DNA of 64,000 bases, from positions 4,097,990 to 4,161,989 of the forward strand of contig NZ_CP022684.1 in the NCBI RefSeq assembly GCF_002863865.1, read 5' to 3'. Positions 9,851 through 17,853 of this stretch are shown piece after piece; position 1 is the first letter of the stretch; every line of letters begins with the position of its first letter. The position numbers and the translations under genes were made by a program. The stretch is from Ketobacter alkanivorans (GTDB lineage: Bacteria; Pseudomonadota; Gammaproteobacteria; Pseudomonadales; Ketobacteraceae). Under the pieces are notes generated by a model. The model saw nothing but the letters and a program-made list of their open reading frames with translations, had not been told where the DNA came from and made no database searches.

Positions 9851-10371
9851 GAAGTCACTGCAGGTTTGAGTTGAAGTGGAAGCCCCGCCACCACCAGGGT
9901 GACTTGGTGTGCGCGTGCGGCTAATGCCTGATGTAGCCAACCGCTCTCATCCACAAAGCGACGGGTGAGTTTTCCCATGGGAATAACCCCCATGCCGGTT
10001 TCGTTGGATACCAGAATAACATCGCTTTGTTGTTCTGAAAGTTGCTGCAGCAGAGCCTGCTTTTGCTCTTCCAAATGGATGCCGTTATCCAGACACAGCA
10101 GATTGGATACCCACAAGGTCAGGCAGTCCACCAGAATCAAGGTGTCCGTTGTATTGTGGCGGGCCAATACCTCGGCCAGCGCGACGGGTTCTTCTTCGGT
10201 CAGCCAGTGGTTTGGGCGTCGTGTTTGGTGGTGATCAATGCGGGCGGCCATTTCGCCGTCCAGATCCTGGGCTGTGGCAACGTACACCACTTGTTTGCCG
10301 CTGGCGGTGGCGCGCTGCTCCGCCAATGTGCTTTTACCGGAGCGGGCCCCTCCCAGAATCAACTGGATCAT
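9847..10371 (-). CDS. cobU: Adenosylcobinamide kinase / adenosylcobinamide-phosphate guanylyltransferase
   Basis: Bifunctional enzyme that phosphorylates adenosylcobinamide and then adds GMP to give adenosylcobinamide-GDP. I choose the ATG at 10371 (MIQLILGG), which overlaps the stop of the upstream adenosyltransferase as ATGA, giving 174 residues. The P-loop GGARSGKS is at 7-14, and the guanylylated histidine is expected at H47 or H48 in RIDHHQTRRP. Having CobU implies that cobinamide or cobyric acid salvage feeds this pathway. Confidence 0.93.
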   Translation of the reverse strand: MIQLILGGARSGKSTLAEQRATASGKQVVYVATAQDLDGEMAARIDHHQTRRPNHWLTEEEPVALAEVLARHNTTDTLILVDCLTLWVSNLLCLDNGIHLEEQKQALLQQLSEQQSDVILVSNETGMGVIPMGKLTRRFVDESGWLHQALAARAHQVTLVVAGLPLQLKPAVTS

Positions 10372-10925
10372 GATTCGAATCGCTTCCGATTCCACATGAC
10401 TTCCTCACCTCCATCGGCGCGTGCCAACACTCGAGCCGCTACAAACAGAAAGTCGGAGAGGCGATTCAGATACTTCAGGCCCCACTCGTTGATTGGCTCC
10501 GCTTTGGACAGTGATAGCACCCTTCGCTCAGAGCGTCGGCATACTGTGCGGGCCAGATGGCAGGTGGTGGCTGCGCGATTACCGCCAGGCAGGATGAATT
10601 CCTTCAGATAGGGCAGCTCGCTGTTCATGGCGTCGATGTGTTGCTCCAGGCGCTGCACGAAGGCCTCGGTGATGACTTTGTGCCCCGGTACGCAAAGCTC
10701 GGCACCGATATCAAAGAGGTCATGCTGTATCTCCAGTAACCAACCCTGCACGGGCTCGGTTACGGTCGCTTCGGACAGAACCATGCCAATCACAGAATTT
10801 AGTTCGTCGGTGGTGCCATAGGCCTCTACTCGTAGGCTATCCTTATCTACACGGGAGCCATCCCCAAGTCCGGTCGTGCCTTTGTCACCGGTGCGCGTAT
10901 ATATCTTGGATAGGCGGTTTCCCAT
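10368..10925 (-). CDS. PduO-type cob(I)alamin adenosyltransferase
   Basis: Transfers the 5'-deoxyadenosyl group of ATP to cob(I)alamin or a corrinoid. 185 residues with the N-terminal ATP-binding signature YTRTGDKGTTGLGDG and the C-terminal CRRSERRVLSL segment of the PduO/ATR family, which is unrelated to the CobA/BtuR fold. First gene of the five-gene minus-strand unit; AAGGA lies 9 bp before the ATG. I looked upstream for a cobalamin riboswitch (B12 box) and saw none. Confidence 0.93.
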   Translation of the reverse strand: MGNRLSKIYTRTGDKGTTGLGDGSRVDKDSLRVEAYGTTDELNSVIGMVLSEATVTEPVQGWLLEIQHDLFDIGAELCVPGHKVITEAFVQRLEQHIDAMNSELPYLKEFILPGGNRAATTCHLARTVCRRSERRVLSLSKAEPINEWGLKYLNRLSDFLFVAARVLARADGGEEVMWNRKRFES

Positions 10926-11009
10926 TGGTGTTATTCCTTACTGATATAGATTTTGGATGAATCGGCTACAATGTGAGCAGTTTATGAGGAATTGCAGGCG
11001 GATTTTGTA

Positions 11010-11026
11010 AAATAAGTCACTTATTT
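11010..11026. promoter_or_regulatory. 17-bp perfect inverted repeat between divergent genes
   Basis: Arms AAATAAGT and ACTTATTT around a single central C, in the 198-bp space between the adenosyltransferase start and the 94-residue gene. The size and symmetry fit a dimeric repressor site, but no cognate regulator is adjacent. A weaker inverted repeat, GGTCAA...TTGACC, follows at about 11055-11083. Confidence 0.35.
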
Positions 11027-11123
11027 GGGCTGCAATTTACGACTAAGCTGTAGGTGGGTCAAGTCGACGGTAACGCGATTTGACCTGATTTTGCCACATA
11101 GTAGTAATGATATGGAGGCTCGA

Positions 11124-11408
11124 ATGAACAGACTCAGCGTAGACGTAGAGTTGTTGAGGGAATTACTCAATGCGGCGTCCCGCACGGCCCTTACCCATCG
11201 CGGCAGTGAACACGAAAGCTACGTGCTTGGTCAGTTAGAAGCAACTGCCAACATGGCGTATGTTCTGGTGGCTGGATCCGGTCATGATGAATTGGAAATG
11301 TTGTGTCAGCAATTAGCGTTGGATGCACTGAGCCGTTATTCTGAGTTAAGTGGCGGTATGGGTGGAGCGGTAAGCAAATCCATCACGACCATGAGCACTA
11401 GCGTTTGA
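11124..11408 (+). CDS. Small conserved-looking protein of unknown function
   Basis: 94 residues from the ATG at 11124, chosen because GGAGG lies 5 bp upstream; an in-frame ATG at 11112 would contain the ribosome site. Soluble, mostly helical, rich in Leu, Ala, Glu and Ser, with no signal peptide, no membrane segment and no cysteine cluster (its one cysteine lies in MLCQQLALD). I do not recognise the family. It runs convergently into the panE-like gene, overlapping its last 11 bp. Confidence 0.6.
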   Translation: MNRLSVDVELLRELLNAASRTALTHRGSEHESYVLGQLEATANMAYVLVAGSGHDELEMLCQQLALDALSRYSELSGGMGGAVSKSITTMSTSV

Positions 11409-12279
11409 TTTGATCGTATAGAGCCTGGTTTTGGGGGCAGTTCAGGTTGAAGCGTTTCGCCTCACGCAGCAGAAATCCTGTGATGTAATCTATCTCTGTT
11501 TCCCGTCCGCAGGTTACGTCCTGCAACATTGATGACCGGTTGTGCCCAGTTCTTGTGGCCACGGTTTTTGCCAGCTCGAATAAGTCAGCTGCAGGCTCCC
11601 GCAGTGCATGAGTCATCACCGTTTCAACCTCCTTACACACTTTCTCCATTGTCGCCAGGGCTTCGGCATTGCTCAGCAGAGCCCCGTTGGGGCAATCATA
11701 CATCACCGTTAACGGGTTGATGGCGCAATTAATGGCGAGCTTTTGCCACAGTTGCCGCAGAATGGCCTGATCCTCTTGCAGGTTCAGCCCAAGCCCGCTC
11801 CACTGGGCGCAGAGTTGGTGGGCACAGGCTTGCAGATCGGGTGCAAGGGCACCTACGTATGTCGTACCGCTGCCCCCGTGGATCACTTGGCCGGGGGCCG
11901 GGCGGTTGGCGCCTTCGGTGGTGGTGGCCAGCAGGCAAACCGTTTCGGGGCAGTATTGTTGTACGGTCTCCCAAGCGCCCATGCCGTTTTGCATCAATAC
12001 GATCAGACTGTCGGCACCCAGGCGGTGCTTGAGAGGGCGCAGTGCGGCGTCAGTCTGGTGAGCCTTTACGGTGATGAGCAGATGGGTGATGGGGCGTTGC
12101 CCATCGTCACACTCAAAACAAAATGACTGGGTGTGATCCCCTTCTTGCAGCAGGATGCTTGTTGGTGACGGGCTGGCCTTGCGGCCGATAAGCACCACAG
12201 GAAACCCCGCCCGCTGTAAATGACAGGCGAACAATGAGCCAATCGCGCCGGGCCCCAGAATGTGCCAAGTGGGTTGCAT
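11398..12279 (-). CDS. panE: 2-dehydropantoate 2-reductase family (PanE/ApbA-like)
   Basis: NADPH-dependent ketopantoate reductase fold. The start at 12279 (MQPTWHILGPGAIG) gives 293 residues and puts the Rossmann loop GPGAIGSLFA at 9-18; the longer frame adds an unlikely polar leader overlapping the next gene. KLAINCAINPLT carries the expected catalytic Lys-Asn region, and SSMLQDVTCGRETEIDYITG matches the C-terminal substrate-binding signature. The family contains paralogues not used in pantothenate synthesis and no panB/panC is near, so the substrate is probable rather than certain. Confidence 0.82.
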   Translation of the reverse strand: MQPTWHILGPGAIGSLFACHLQRAGFPVVLIGRKASPSPTSILLQEGDHTQSFCFECDDGQRPITHLLITVKAHQTDAALRPLKHRLGADSLIVLMQNGMGAWETVQQYCPETVCLLATTTEGANRPAPGQVIHGGSGTTYVGALAPDLQACAHQLCAQWSGLGLNLQEDQAILRQLWQKLAINCAINPLTVMYDCPNGALLSNAEALATMEKVCKEVETVMTHALREPAADLFELAKTVATRTGHNRSSMLQDVTCGRETEIDYITGFLLREAKRFNLNCPQNQALYDQIKR

Positions 12280-12319
12280 GATGTTGCCTTGAAATACAGA
12301 TTGGGTAGAACTTGGTTTA

Positions 12320-13294
12320 TCAATCGCTCTTTTTGGCACTGCGCCAGCGAATCACCATCAGGCGACCGGTCTCACGGGCGGACGGAATCTGCTGCTGGGT
12401 TATCGCCAGCATCTTGTCGGCGGCGGGGAAGCCGGTTTCCTGATCCGCAGCGGACATGCACATGGATGCTTTGATGTTTACAAACCCCTTGGATGTTTTC
12501 AGGGCTTTCACATTAAGGGCATCGTAGATTCGGCGATAGGTCACCGCGTTCGCCTGCATAATATCAGTCTGGTGGGTGACGATGGCAAATTGTTCGTTGG
12601 ATAGCCGCGCTACCACGTCAAGAGGGCGCACCAACTGACGCAGGCGGCGAGCGGTGCCCACAATGATCTCACGCATGATGTTCTTGCCTTGCTGCTGGAT
12701 CAGTTCCTTGTAGTTATCAACGTTGATGATCATAACGCAGGCGGCACCCTGGCGGGACTGGGCGTGTTTAATGGTGGCATCCAGCCGTTCGATGGCAAAA
12801 TGGCCGTTGCCCATGCCGGTCAAGGGATCAACCAGAGAATGCTTTTTGAAGCGCTGGTTGGATTCCACCAGCAACTGGTTTTCTTGCAGCAGACGGTTAT
12901 GCAGGGAAGACAATCTATCTGCGGCGTAGATGCGAGGCAGTAACTGCTGGTTCATCACTGACTTGTTAATGAAGTCGTCTACACCCTGATCGAATGCCTG
13001 ACCCAGGGCCTGATCCCCTTCTTTGGCCGTAAGCAGCATAATGTAGGTAAAGTGGTTGGTGGCTTCATCCACTTGGCGAACCTGCCCGGCCAGTTCCAGG
13101 CCGTCCATTTCGGGCATCAACCAGTCGGCGATAAGCACGTTTACCGGGCGCGATTCCAGCATGGCCAGGGCCTGCTGTGCGCTGCTGGCGGTGCGAATGT
13201 CTTTAAAGCCAGCGGCTTTTAGTGTGCGGCCGATGACGGCACCTGAAAACTTGGCATCGTCGACGATCATAATAGGGAGATCTGGATTAGGCAT
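12320..13294 (-). CDS. Response regulator with degenerate GGDEF output domain
   Basis: 324 residues. An N-terminal receiver domain (about 5-125) has acidic pair D12/D13, phosphoacceptor D57 in LIADWLMPEMDG and K111, so phosphorylation looks intact. A short helical link leads to a GGDEF-like domain (about 155-300) beginning DPLTGMGNGHFAIERLD. The active-site motif that should read GGDEF is SNEQF (232-236, ARLSNEQFAIV), which should abolish diguanylate cyclase activity. Likely a signalling adaptor or receptor. No histidine kinase is adjacent. Its end comes 41 bp before the panE-like start. Confidence 0.85.
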   Translation of the reverse strand: MPNPDLPIMIVDDAKFSGAVIGRTLKAAGFKDIRTASSAQQALAMLESRPVNVLIADWLMPEMDGLELAGQVRQVDEATNHFTYIMLLTAKEGDQALGQAFDQGVDDFINKSVMNQQLLPRIYAADRLSSLHNRLLQENQLLVESNQRFKKHSLVDPLTGMGNGHFAIERLDATIKHAQSRQGAACVMIINVDNYKELIQQQGKNIMREIIVGTARRLRQLVRPLDVVARLSNEQFAIVTHQTDIMQANAVTYRRIYDALNVKALKTSKGFVNIKASMCMSAADQETGFPAADKMLAITQQQIPSARETGRLMVIRWRSAKKSD

Positions 13295-13500
13295 ATGACC
13301 TTTTTCAATCCCGGCTTGTTATTATTTGTGGTGTCTCTTGGCCAGTAAGTGTGGTTCAGAGCACAGGATCTGTCTAATTAATATAGCACTGGATTGGCCT
13401 CGACTCTGGAACTATATCACTGATTGGATTTGAATTTTTGGAATCGGACGGGAATGCGGTTAGGATTCAGCATGTTTCCCTTAATGACCAAGGATGCTTG

Positions 13501-14853
13501 ATGCAGGATCGTAAACTTACCTGGCTGGAATCGCTGCGTGCCTATGGCCACCCGCGGGTGGTGTCCATGTTGTTCTTGGGCTTTTCTGCCGGTCTACCGT
13601 TTCTGTTGGTGTTTTCTACGCTGTCGGCCTGGTTGCGGGATGCAGAGGTGGATCGCACCACCATCGGTTTTTTCAGCTGGGTGGGCATTATGTTCTCCAT
13701 CAAGGTGTTCTGGTCGCCAGTGGTGGACAGCAGGGCGTTGCCCTGGTTGAGCCGGTGGCTGGGGCAGCGGCGCAGCTGGATGTTGTTGGCGCAGGTTGGC
13801 ATCATGCTGGCGCTGATTGGCATGGCCCTGACGGATCCGCGCAGTGAACTGGAGCTGCTAGCCAGGCTGGCGGTGTTGGTGGCCTTTTGTTCTGCCACTC
13901 AGGACATCTGCATTGATGCCTACAGAATCGAATCGGCGGGAAGCGAGTTGCAAGCCACCATGGCCGCCAGTTATATATTCGGTTATCGACTGGCTATGTT
14001 GGTGGCGGGGGCTGGGGCGTTCTATATCGCTGATTGGTATGACTGGGAGACAGCGTACCTGGCCATGGCGGGTTTTATGCTGGTGGGGGTGGTGTGCACT
14101 CTGACGGTGTCGGAACCAGACGTGCAGATTGATAGCGGTACGCGGAAGCTGGAAGGCCGACTGATTCATTGGGCAGAGCGTCTGCCGTCGATTCCTGTGG
14201 TGATGCCGCGAGCACGCCTGGAGTGGTTTCTGGCGGCAGTGGTGGCACCTTTTGTGGAGTTTTTTCAGCGAAATGGCGTGTATGCGCTGGTGATTCTGTT
14301 CTTTATTGCGGTGTTTCGGATCAGCGACATTACCATGGGGGTGATGGCGAACCCGTTCTATTTGGATTTAGGTTTTGAAAAATCAGAGATCGCCTCTGTT
14401 GCCAAGATTTTTGGTTTTTTCATGACCATTGCCGGGTCTATTATCGGGGGCGTGCTGGTTTCCCATTTTGGCTTGTTCCGCCCTTTGATACTGGGTGCGG
14501 TCATGGTGGCCAGCACCAATCTGCTGTTTGCGTGGATGGCCGGGCAGGAAAAAGATCTGGCGATGCTGGCGGCGGTGATCAGCGCCGATAACCTGTCTGG
14601 GGGGATTTCCAATGTGGTGTTCATTGCTTACTTATCCAGCCTTACCAACAAACACTACACCGCCACCCAATACGCACTGTTCAGTTCTTTGATGACATTG
14701 CCGGGTAAGTTCATTGGTGGCTTTTCGGGGATCATGGTGGATGGTTACGGCTATGAGTCCTTCTTTGTGTATGCGGCGGTGCTGGGTATTCCTGCGGTGC
14801 TGTTGGCGATATACATGATGTGGCGGGACAACAAGCCGAACACTCAGGTTTAG
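13501..14853 (+). CDS. MFS permease, AmpG/PAT family
   Basis: 450 residues from the ATG at 13501 (MQDRKLTWLESL), preceded by AAGGATG; an in-frame TTG further upstream is less likely. About 12 hydrophobic segments. The opening HPRVVSMLFLGFSAGLPFLLVFSTLSAWLRD and CSATQDICIDAYRIE are typical of the AmpG-like family, whose best known member imports anhydromuropeptides for cell-wall recycling. The substrate here is not proven. Its 3' end overlaps the convergent ATL gene by 4 bp. Confidence 0.85.
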   Translation: MQDRKLTWLESLRAYGHPRVVSMLFLGFSAGLPFLLVFSTLSAWLRDAEVDRTTIGFFSWVGIMFSIKVFWSPVVDSRALPWLSRWLGQRRSWMLLAQVGIMLALIGMALTDPRSELELLARLAVLVAFCSATQDICIDAYRIESAGSELQATMAASYIFGYRLAMLVAGAGAFYIADWYDWETAYLAMAGFMLVGVVCTLTVSEPDVQIDSGTRKLEGRLIHWAERLPSIPVVMPRARLEWFLAAVVAPFVEFFQRNGVYALVILFFIAVFRISDITMGVMANPFYLDLGFEKSEIASVAKIFGFFMTIAGSIIGGVLVSHFGLFRPLILGAVMVASTNLLFAWMAGQEKDLAMLAAVISADNLSGGISNVVFIAYLSSLTNKHYTATQYALFSSLMTLPGKFIGGFSGIMVDGYGYESFFVYAAVLGIPAVLLAIYMMWRDNKPNTQV

Positions 14854-15161
14854 GGTTGCCAGCGATACTGTCGTAACGACACTTTGCCTCCCGTTAGCAC
14901 AACCCCTTCGGCCAACAGGCGTTGTTGCTGTCGTATCCAGTTATCGGAGCCTGCAGGGAATGCAATCTCGCCTTTGCTGTTGATTACCCGCTGCCAGGGG
15001 ATCTTGCTGCCTGTGGGCAGGTTTTTCAGCAGCGTTCCCACAAAACGGGCGTGGTTGGGTGCTCCGGCCATGCGTGCGATATCGCCGTAAGTGCTTACGC
15101 GACCTTTGGGGATTGAGCCAATTACCTGCAGCAGGCGTTGTTTTAATTCAGCAGAGGACAT
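14850..15161 (-). CDS. Alkyltransferase-like protein (MGMT family, Trp in place of active Cys)
   Basis: 103 residues from the ATG at 15161 (MSSAELKQRLLQ). It matches the C-terminal DNA-binding domain of O6-alkylguanine-DNA alkyltransferases: IPKGRVSTYGDIARMAGAPNHARFVG. The methyl-acceptor motif PCHR is PWQR here, with W56 where the cysteine should be. That marks the ATL class (E. coli YbaZ type), which binds O6-alkylguanine without removing it and hands the lesion to nucleotide excision repair. Confidence 0.9.
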   Translation of the reverse strand: MSSAELKQRLLQVIGSIPKGRVSTYGDIARMAGAPNHARFVGTLLKNLPTGSKIPWQRVINSKGEIAFPAGSDNWIRQQQRLLAEGVVLTGGKVSLRQYRWQP

Positions 15162-15253
15162 GGAGTAGAGGGTAGAGCAGATTAGGGAATGGGGCCACCG
15201 GAAAATCATCCTACAGAGGCAGGAGGATTTTCCGGCAGTAAAATAGGCGGTGC

Positions 15254-16012
15254 TTAGCGCAGGCCACCGTCCACTTCTACAACTCGACCTGTGAAATAGT
15301 CGTTTTCAAAAATGAAGGTAGCGGCTTTGGCGATGTTGCTGGCTTCACCCAAGCGCTTCAGCGGCACAGCACTGACCAGACGATCGCGGGCTTCTGGCTT
15401 CATCGCTGCAATCATGTCGGTATTGATGGTGCCGGGGGCAATGGCACCGGTACGGATGTTATAACGAGCCAGTTCTTTGGCCCAGGATTCGGTCATTGCA
15501 ACCACACCCGCTTTAGCTGCGGAGTAGTTGGTTTGGCCGAAGCTGCCGTGACGGGCCAAGCTGGAAATGTTCACGATCACGCCTTCGTCTACGCCCAGTT
15601 CAATCATTTTGGCTGCCGCTTCACGGGCGCACAGGAACACGCCGGTCAGATTGACGTCGATAACGGTTTGCCATTGCTGGGTGGACATTTTGGTGATGAC
15701 GCCGTCTTTGGCTTTGATCAACAAGCCGTCACGGGTAATGCCCGCGTTGTTTATCACGCCACTCAAGGTACCGAAATCTGCAACCACATCGGCGAACAGT
15801 TTTTCGACTTCCTCTTCCTTGGCAACGTTTACTTTATAACCTTTCGCCTTCACTCCCAGCTCTTCTGCCAGAGCAACGGTTTGTGCAATGTCGTCTTCGT
15901 TCAAATCCACTACGGCTACATTGGCGCCTTTCTGGGCAAACGCCAGAACCATACCACGGCCCAATCCGCGACCTGAACCGGTGATGACGACAACTTTATC
16001 TTTTAATTCCAT
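15254..16012 (-). CDS. Short-chain dehydrogenase, FabG-like
   Basis: 252-residue classical SDR. Cofactor loop TGSGRGLGRG near residue 11, NNAG, and the catalytic Ser in ISSLARHG with YSAAKAG (Tyr-x-x-x-Lys) are all present. The ending EVDGGLR and the NTDM segment fit 3-oxoacyl-ACP or acetoacetyl-CoA reductases. Standing alone, without acpP or fabD, it is probably an accessory acyl reductase rather than the main FabG. A long acidic start is normal. Confidence 0.85.
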   Translation of the reverse strand: MELKDKVVVITGSGRGLGRGMVLAFAQKGANVAVVDLNEDDIAQTVALAEELGVKAKGYKVNVAKEEEVEKLFADVVADFGTLSGVINNAGITRDGLLIKAKDGVITKMSTQQWQTVIDVNLTGVFLCAREAAAKMIELGVDEGVIVNISSLARHGSFGQTNYSAAKAGVVAMTESWAKELARYNIRTGAIAPGTINTDMIAAMKPEARDRLVSAVPLKRLGEASNIAKAATFIFENDYFTGRVVEVDGGLR

Positions 16013-16295
16013 GACTGCTTAACCCTCTATGTTCGTGACTATAGTTAGTCCGCTGTAGCTGTAATAGTCGGTTCGACTAGCGAGTCGCGATTATTCCCTG
16101 TTTGTGGCCGGATTTCCAGAGGGGAAAGGGTCAGCGGGGCCGGTGTCCGGGCCGTCATCACGCCCAGTGTGTGGTTGGCAGCGAATGAAAACTCAGTTAA
16201 GGTGCCGAGTCAGGGGGCTAACAAACCTAGGTGGCGCCTCCAAGGATGAAAGTTTAAGTCGGTTGAATAATTTAATCATGAGAAGGACAAATAGC

Positions 16296-16919
16296 ATGAA
16301 GGCCAAGGGTATAGCAGTGAGGCTCGTAAGCATAATGGGTGCGTTGATGATTGTGGCTGGCCAGGCTCAGGCTGAAGTGCCAACCCGTGAAGACGTAACG
16401 TTGGTGAAGGTAACTGAGGTGGTTGAGGCGATCAATCACGAAACCCGCGAAGTCACTCTGCGTGGGCCAACCGGCAGCCTAAAGCAGATGACAGTTGGAG
16501 ACAACGTCAAGCGCCTGGATGAGGTTAAAGTGGGCGATGCGGTCACTGTGGATTTCTTTCTGTCGGTGGCTTACGAACTGCGTGAACCCACTGATGCTGA
16601 GAAGCAGGAGCCGTTTGTAGTGCTGGATCAGGCGGTGAAGGCTGATGCTGAGCAATTGCCCGGCGGCGCTGTTTTGAAACAGTTTCGTGCCTTATGCACG
16701 ATAGAGGGCCTTGATCGAGTGACGGAAACCGTAACCCTGAAAGGCCCCCGTGGTAACTATGGTTTGGTGGCCGTTAAAGATCCGGCCAATTTGCCCAAGC
16801 TGCGCATTGGCCAGTCAGTTGTGGTGACCTATACCGAGGCGTTGGCCATATCACTGGAAAAGCCCAGCAGCAGCCTTCCTAGTGCGCCTTCCGGCATGAT
16901 GTTAAACACCACTAACTAA
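16296..16919 (+). CDS. Secreted protein with two tandem beta-type repeats
   Basis: 207 residues from the ATG at 16296 (AGAAGGA upstream). A signal peptide ends near GQAQA, so the product is periplasmic or exported. The mature part holds two related segments of about 60 residues: VTEVVEAINHETREVTLRGP and, about 90 residues later, CTIEGLDRVTETVTLKGPRG, each followed by a V-G-x-x-V-x-V strand (VKVGDAVTVDFF; LRIGQSVVVTYT). This suggests an internal duplication of an OB- or SH3-like beta domain. I do not recognise a named family. It converges on the outer-membrane protein gene next door. Confidence 0.7.
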   Translation: MKAKGIAVRLVSIMGALMIVAGQAQAEVPTREDVTLVKVTEVVEAINHETREVTLRGPTGSLKQMTVGDNVKRLDEVKVGDAVTVDFFLSVAYELREPTDAEKQEPFVVLDQAVKADAEQLPGGAVLKQFRALCTIEGLDRVTETVTLKGPRGNYGLVAVKDPANLPKLRIGQSVVVTYTEALAISLEKPSSSLPSAPSGMMLNTTN

Positions 16920-16923
16920 CGGT

Positions 16924-17757
16924 TCAGAACGGTGTTCCGGCAAACAGGCGGATCACCGTGCCAAACGGGTTGCGCTGGACACCCAGCCCAACCCGGTTTA
17001 CCTTTGTTATCCATAGATCGATAGGCTTCGGGGCATACAGTGATGCGCCAAGTTCGTAATTCAGATCCCTGGCCGTACGCGATTTGAACTGATCCGCATA
17101 GTCGATGCCGTTGTGGCTCCAGGATACCGATCCATACAGGGTAGGGATGGCCATACCGGCTTTCAGGCTCAGGTACATGCCGGACTTGTAATCGAAACCG
17201 GTCAGCAGTTTTACATAGTTGTCTTCCACGTTGCTGGAGAAGGTCCGGTATCCCGCCAGAATCAGTTTGTTCACCCAAACGTGGTTATCGATCTCGCCTT
17301 GGGTATAAAAGCGGGTATGCAGGCCGGTGGAGAACACTTGGGCTTCTTCTTTGGTGGAAAAGTTCTTGGCGTAGCCGTAATCAATGTGAGGAATCAGCTC
17401 CCAGCGATGGTTCACTTTGTAGACCTTTTCAACCCCGGGAATAAGGGTGAGGGTGCCGATGGAGTCCGGTATTTCCAGATCGCCGAGGTTGTCTCTGTCG
17501 TAGTCAAAAAAGCCGGCCGAGGTGGATAGGCGGATGCGAATGTCCTCCCGATCCCGCCACTGGAAGGTCATCGGGATATTGAGCACGAACAGCGTGCTAT
17601 TGGTGGCACCGTATAAACCGCTGCCCATGTAGGTGGCAAAGGCATAGTTGGCTGGTTCTTCGGGCGGCGGTTCGGCGGCGTAACTTAAGCCAGAAAGCAG
17701 CATCGCCAGCATGGCGGCTGTCAAAATCCTTAACATGATGTTCGGCTTACTCTCCAT
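16924..17757 (-). CDS. Putative outer-membrane beta-barrel protein
   Basis: 277 residues with a signal peptide (cleavage near LSYA-AEP) and alternating polar/hydrophobic strands with many aromatic residues. It ends in Phe (IRLFAGTPF), the usual signal for BAM-mediated insertion. No plug domain or transporter signature, so function is unknown. The start is uncertain: AGGAG directly abuts the first ATG (17757), and a second ATG at 17736 (MLRILTAAMLAML) would give a tighter signal peptide. Confidence 0.65.
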   Translation of the reverse strand: MESKPNIMLRILTAAMLAMLLSGLSYAAEPPPEEPANYAFATYMGSGLYGATNSTLFVLNIPMTFQWRDREDIRIRLSTSAGFFDYDRDNLGDLEIPDSIGTLTLIPGVEKVYKVNHRWELIPHIDYGYAKNFSTKEEAQVFSTGLHTRFYTQGEIDNHVWVNKLILAGYRTFSSNVEDNYVKLLTGFDYKSGMYLSLKAGMAIPTLYGSVSWSHNGIDYADQFKSRTARDLNYELGASLYAPKPIDLWITKVNRVGLGVQRNPFGTVIRLFAGTPF

Positions 17758-17853
17758 CTCCTGAAAAAAACAGCAGGCATGTTACCATCACCTCATGATA
17801 AGCGCAGTCACTACCAATAGTAGTTATTGCCCAGGTATATAGAGAGGATGACC

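Noticed and set aside
10926..11123. Cobalamin riboswitch before the adenosyltransferase-cobU-cobT unit
   Set aside because: No B12-box-like sequence was found on the minus strand; only two inverted repeats are seen. A covariance scan would be decisive.
16200..16239. Structured leader (possible c-di-GMP or other riboswitch) before the secreted repeat protein
   Set aside because: A 7-bp stem AGGTGCC/GGCGCCT exists, but the conserved loops of the riboswitch classes I know are absent.
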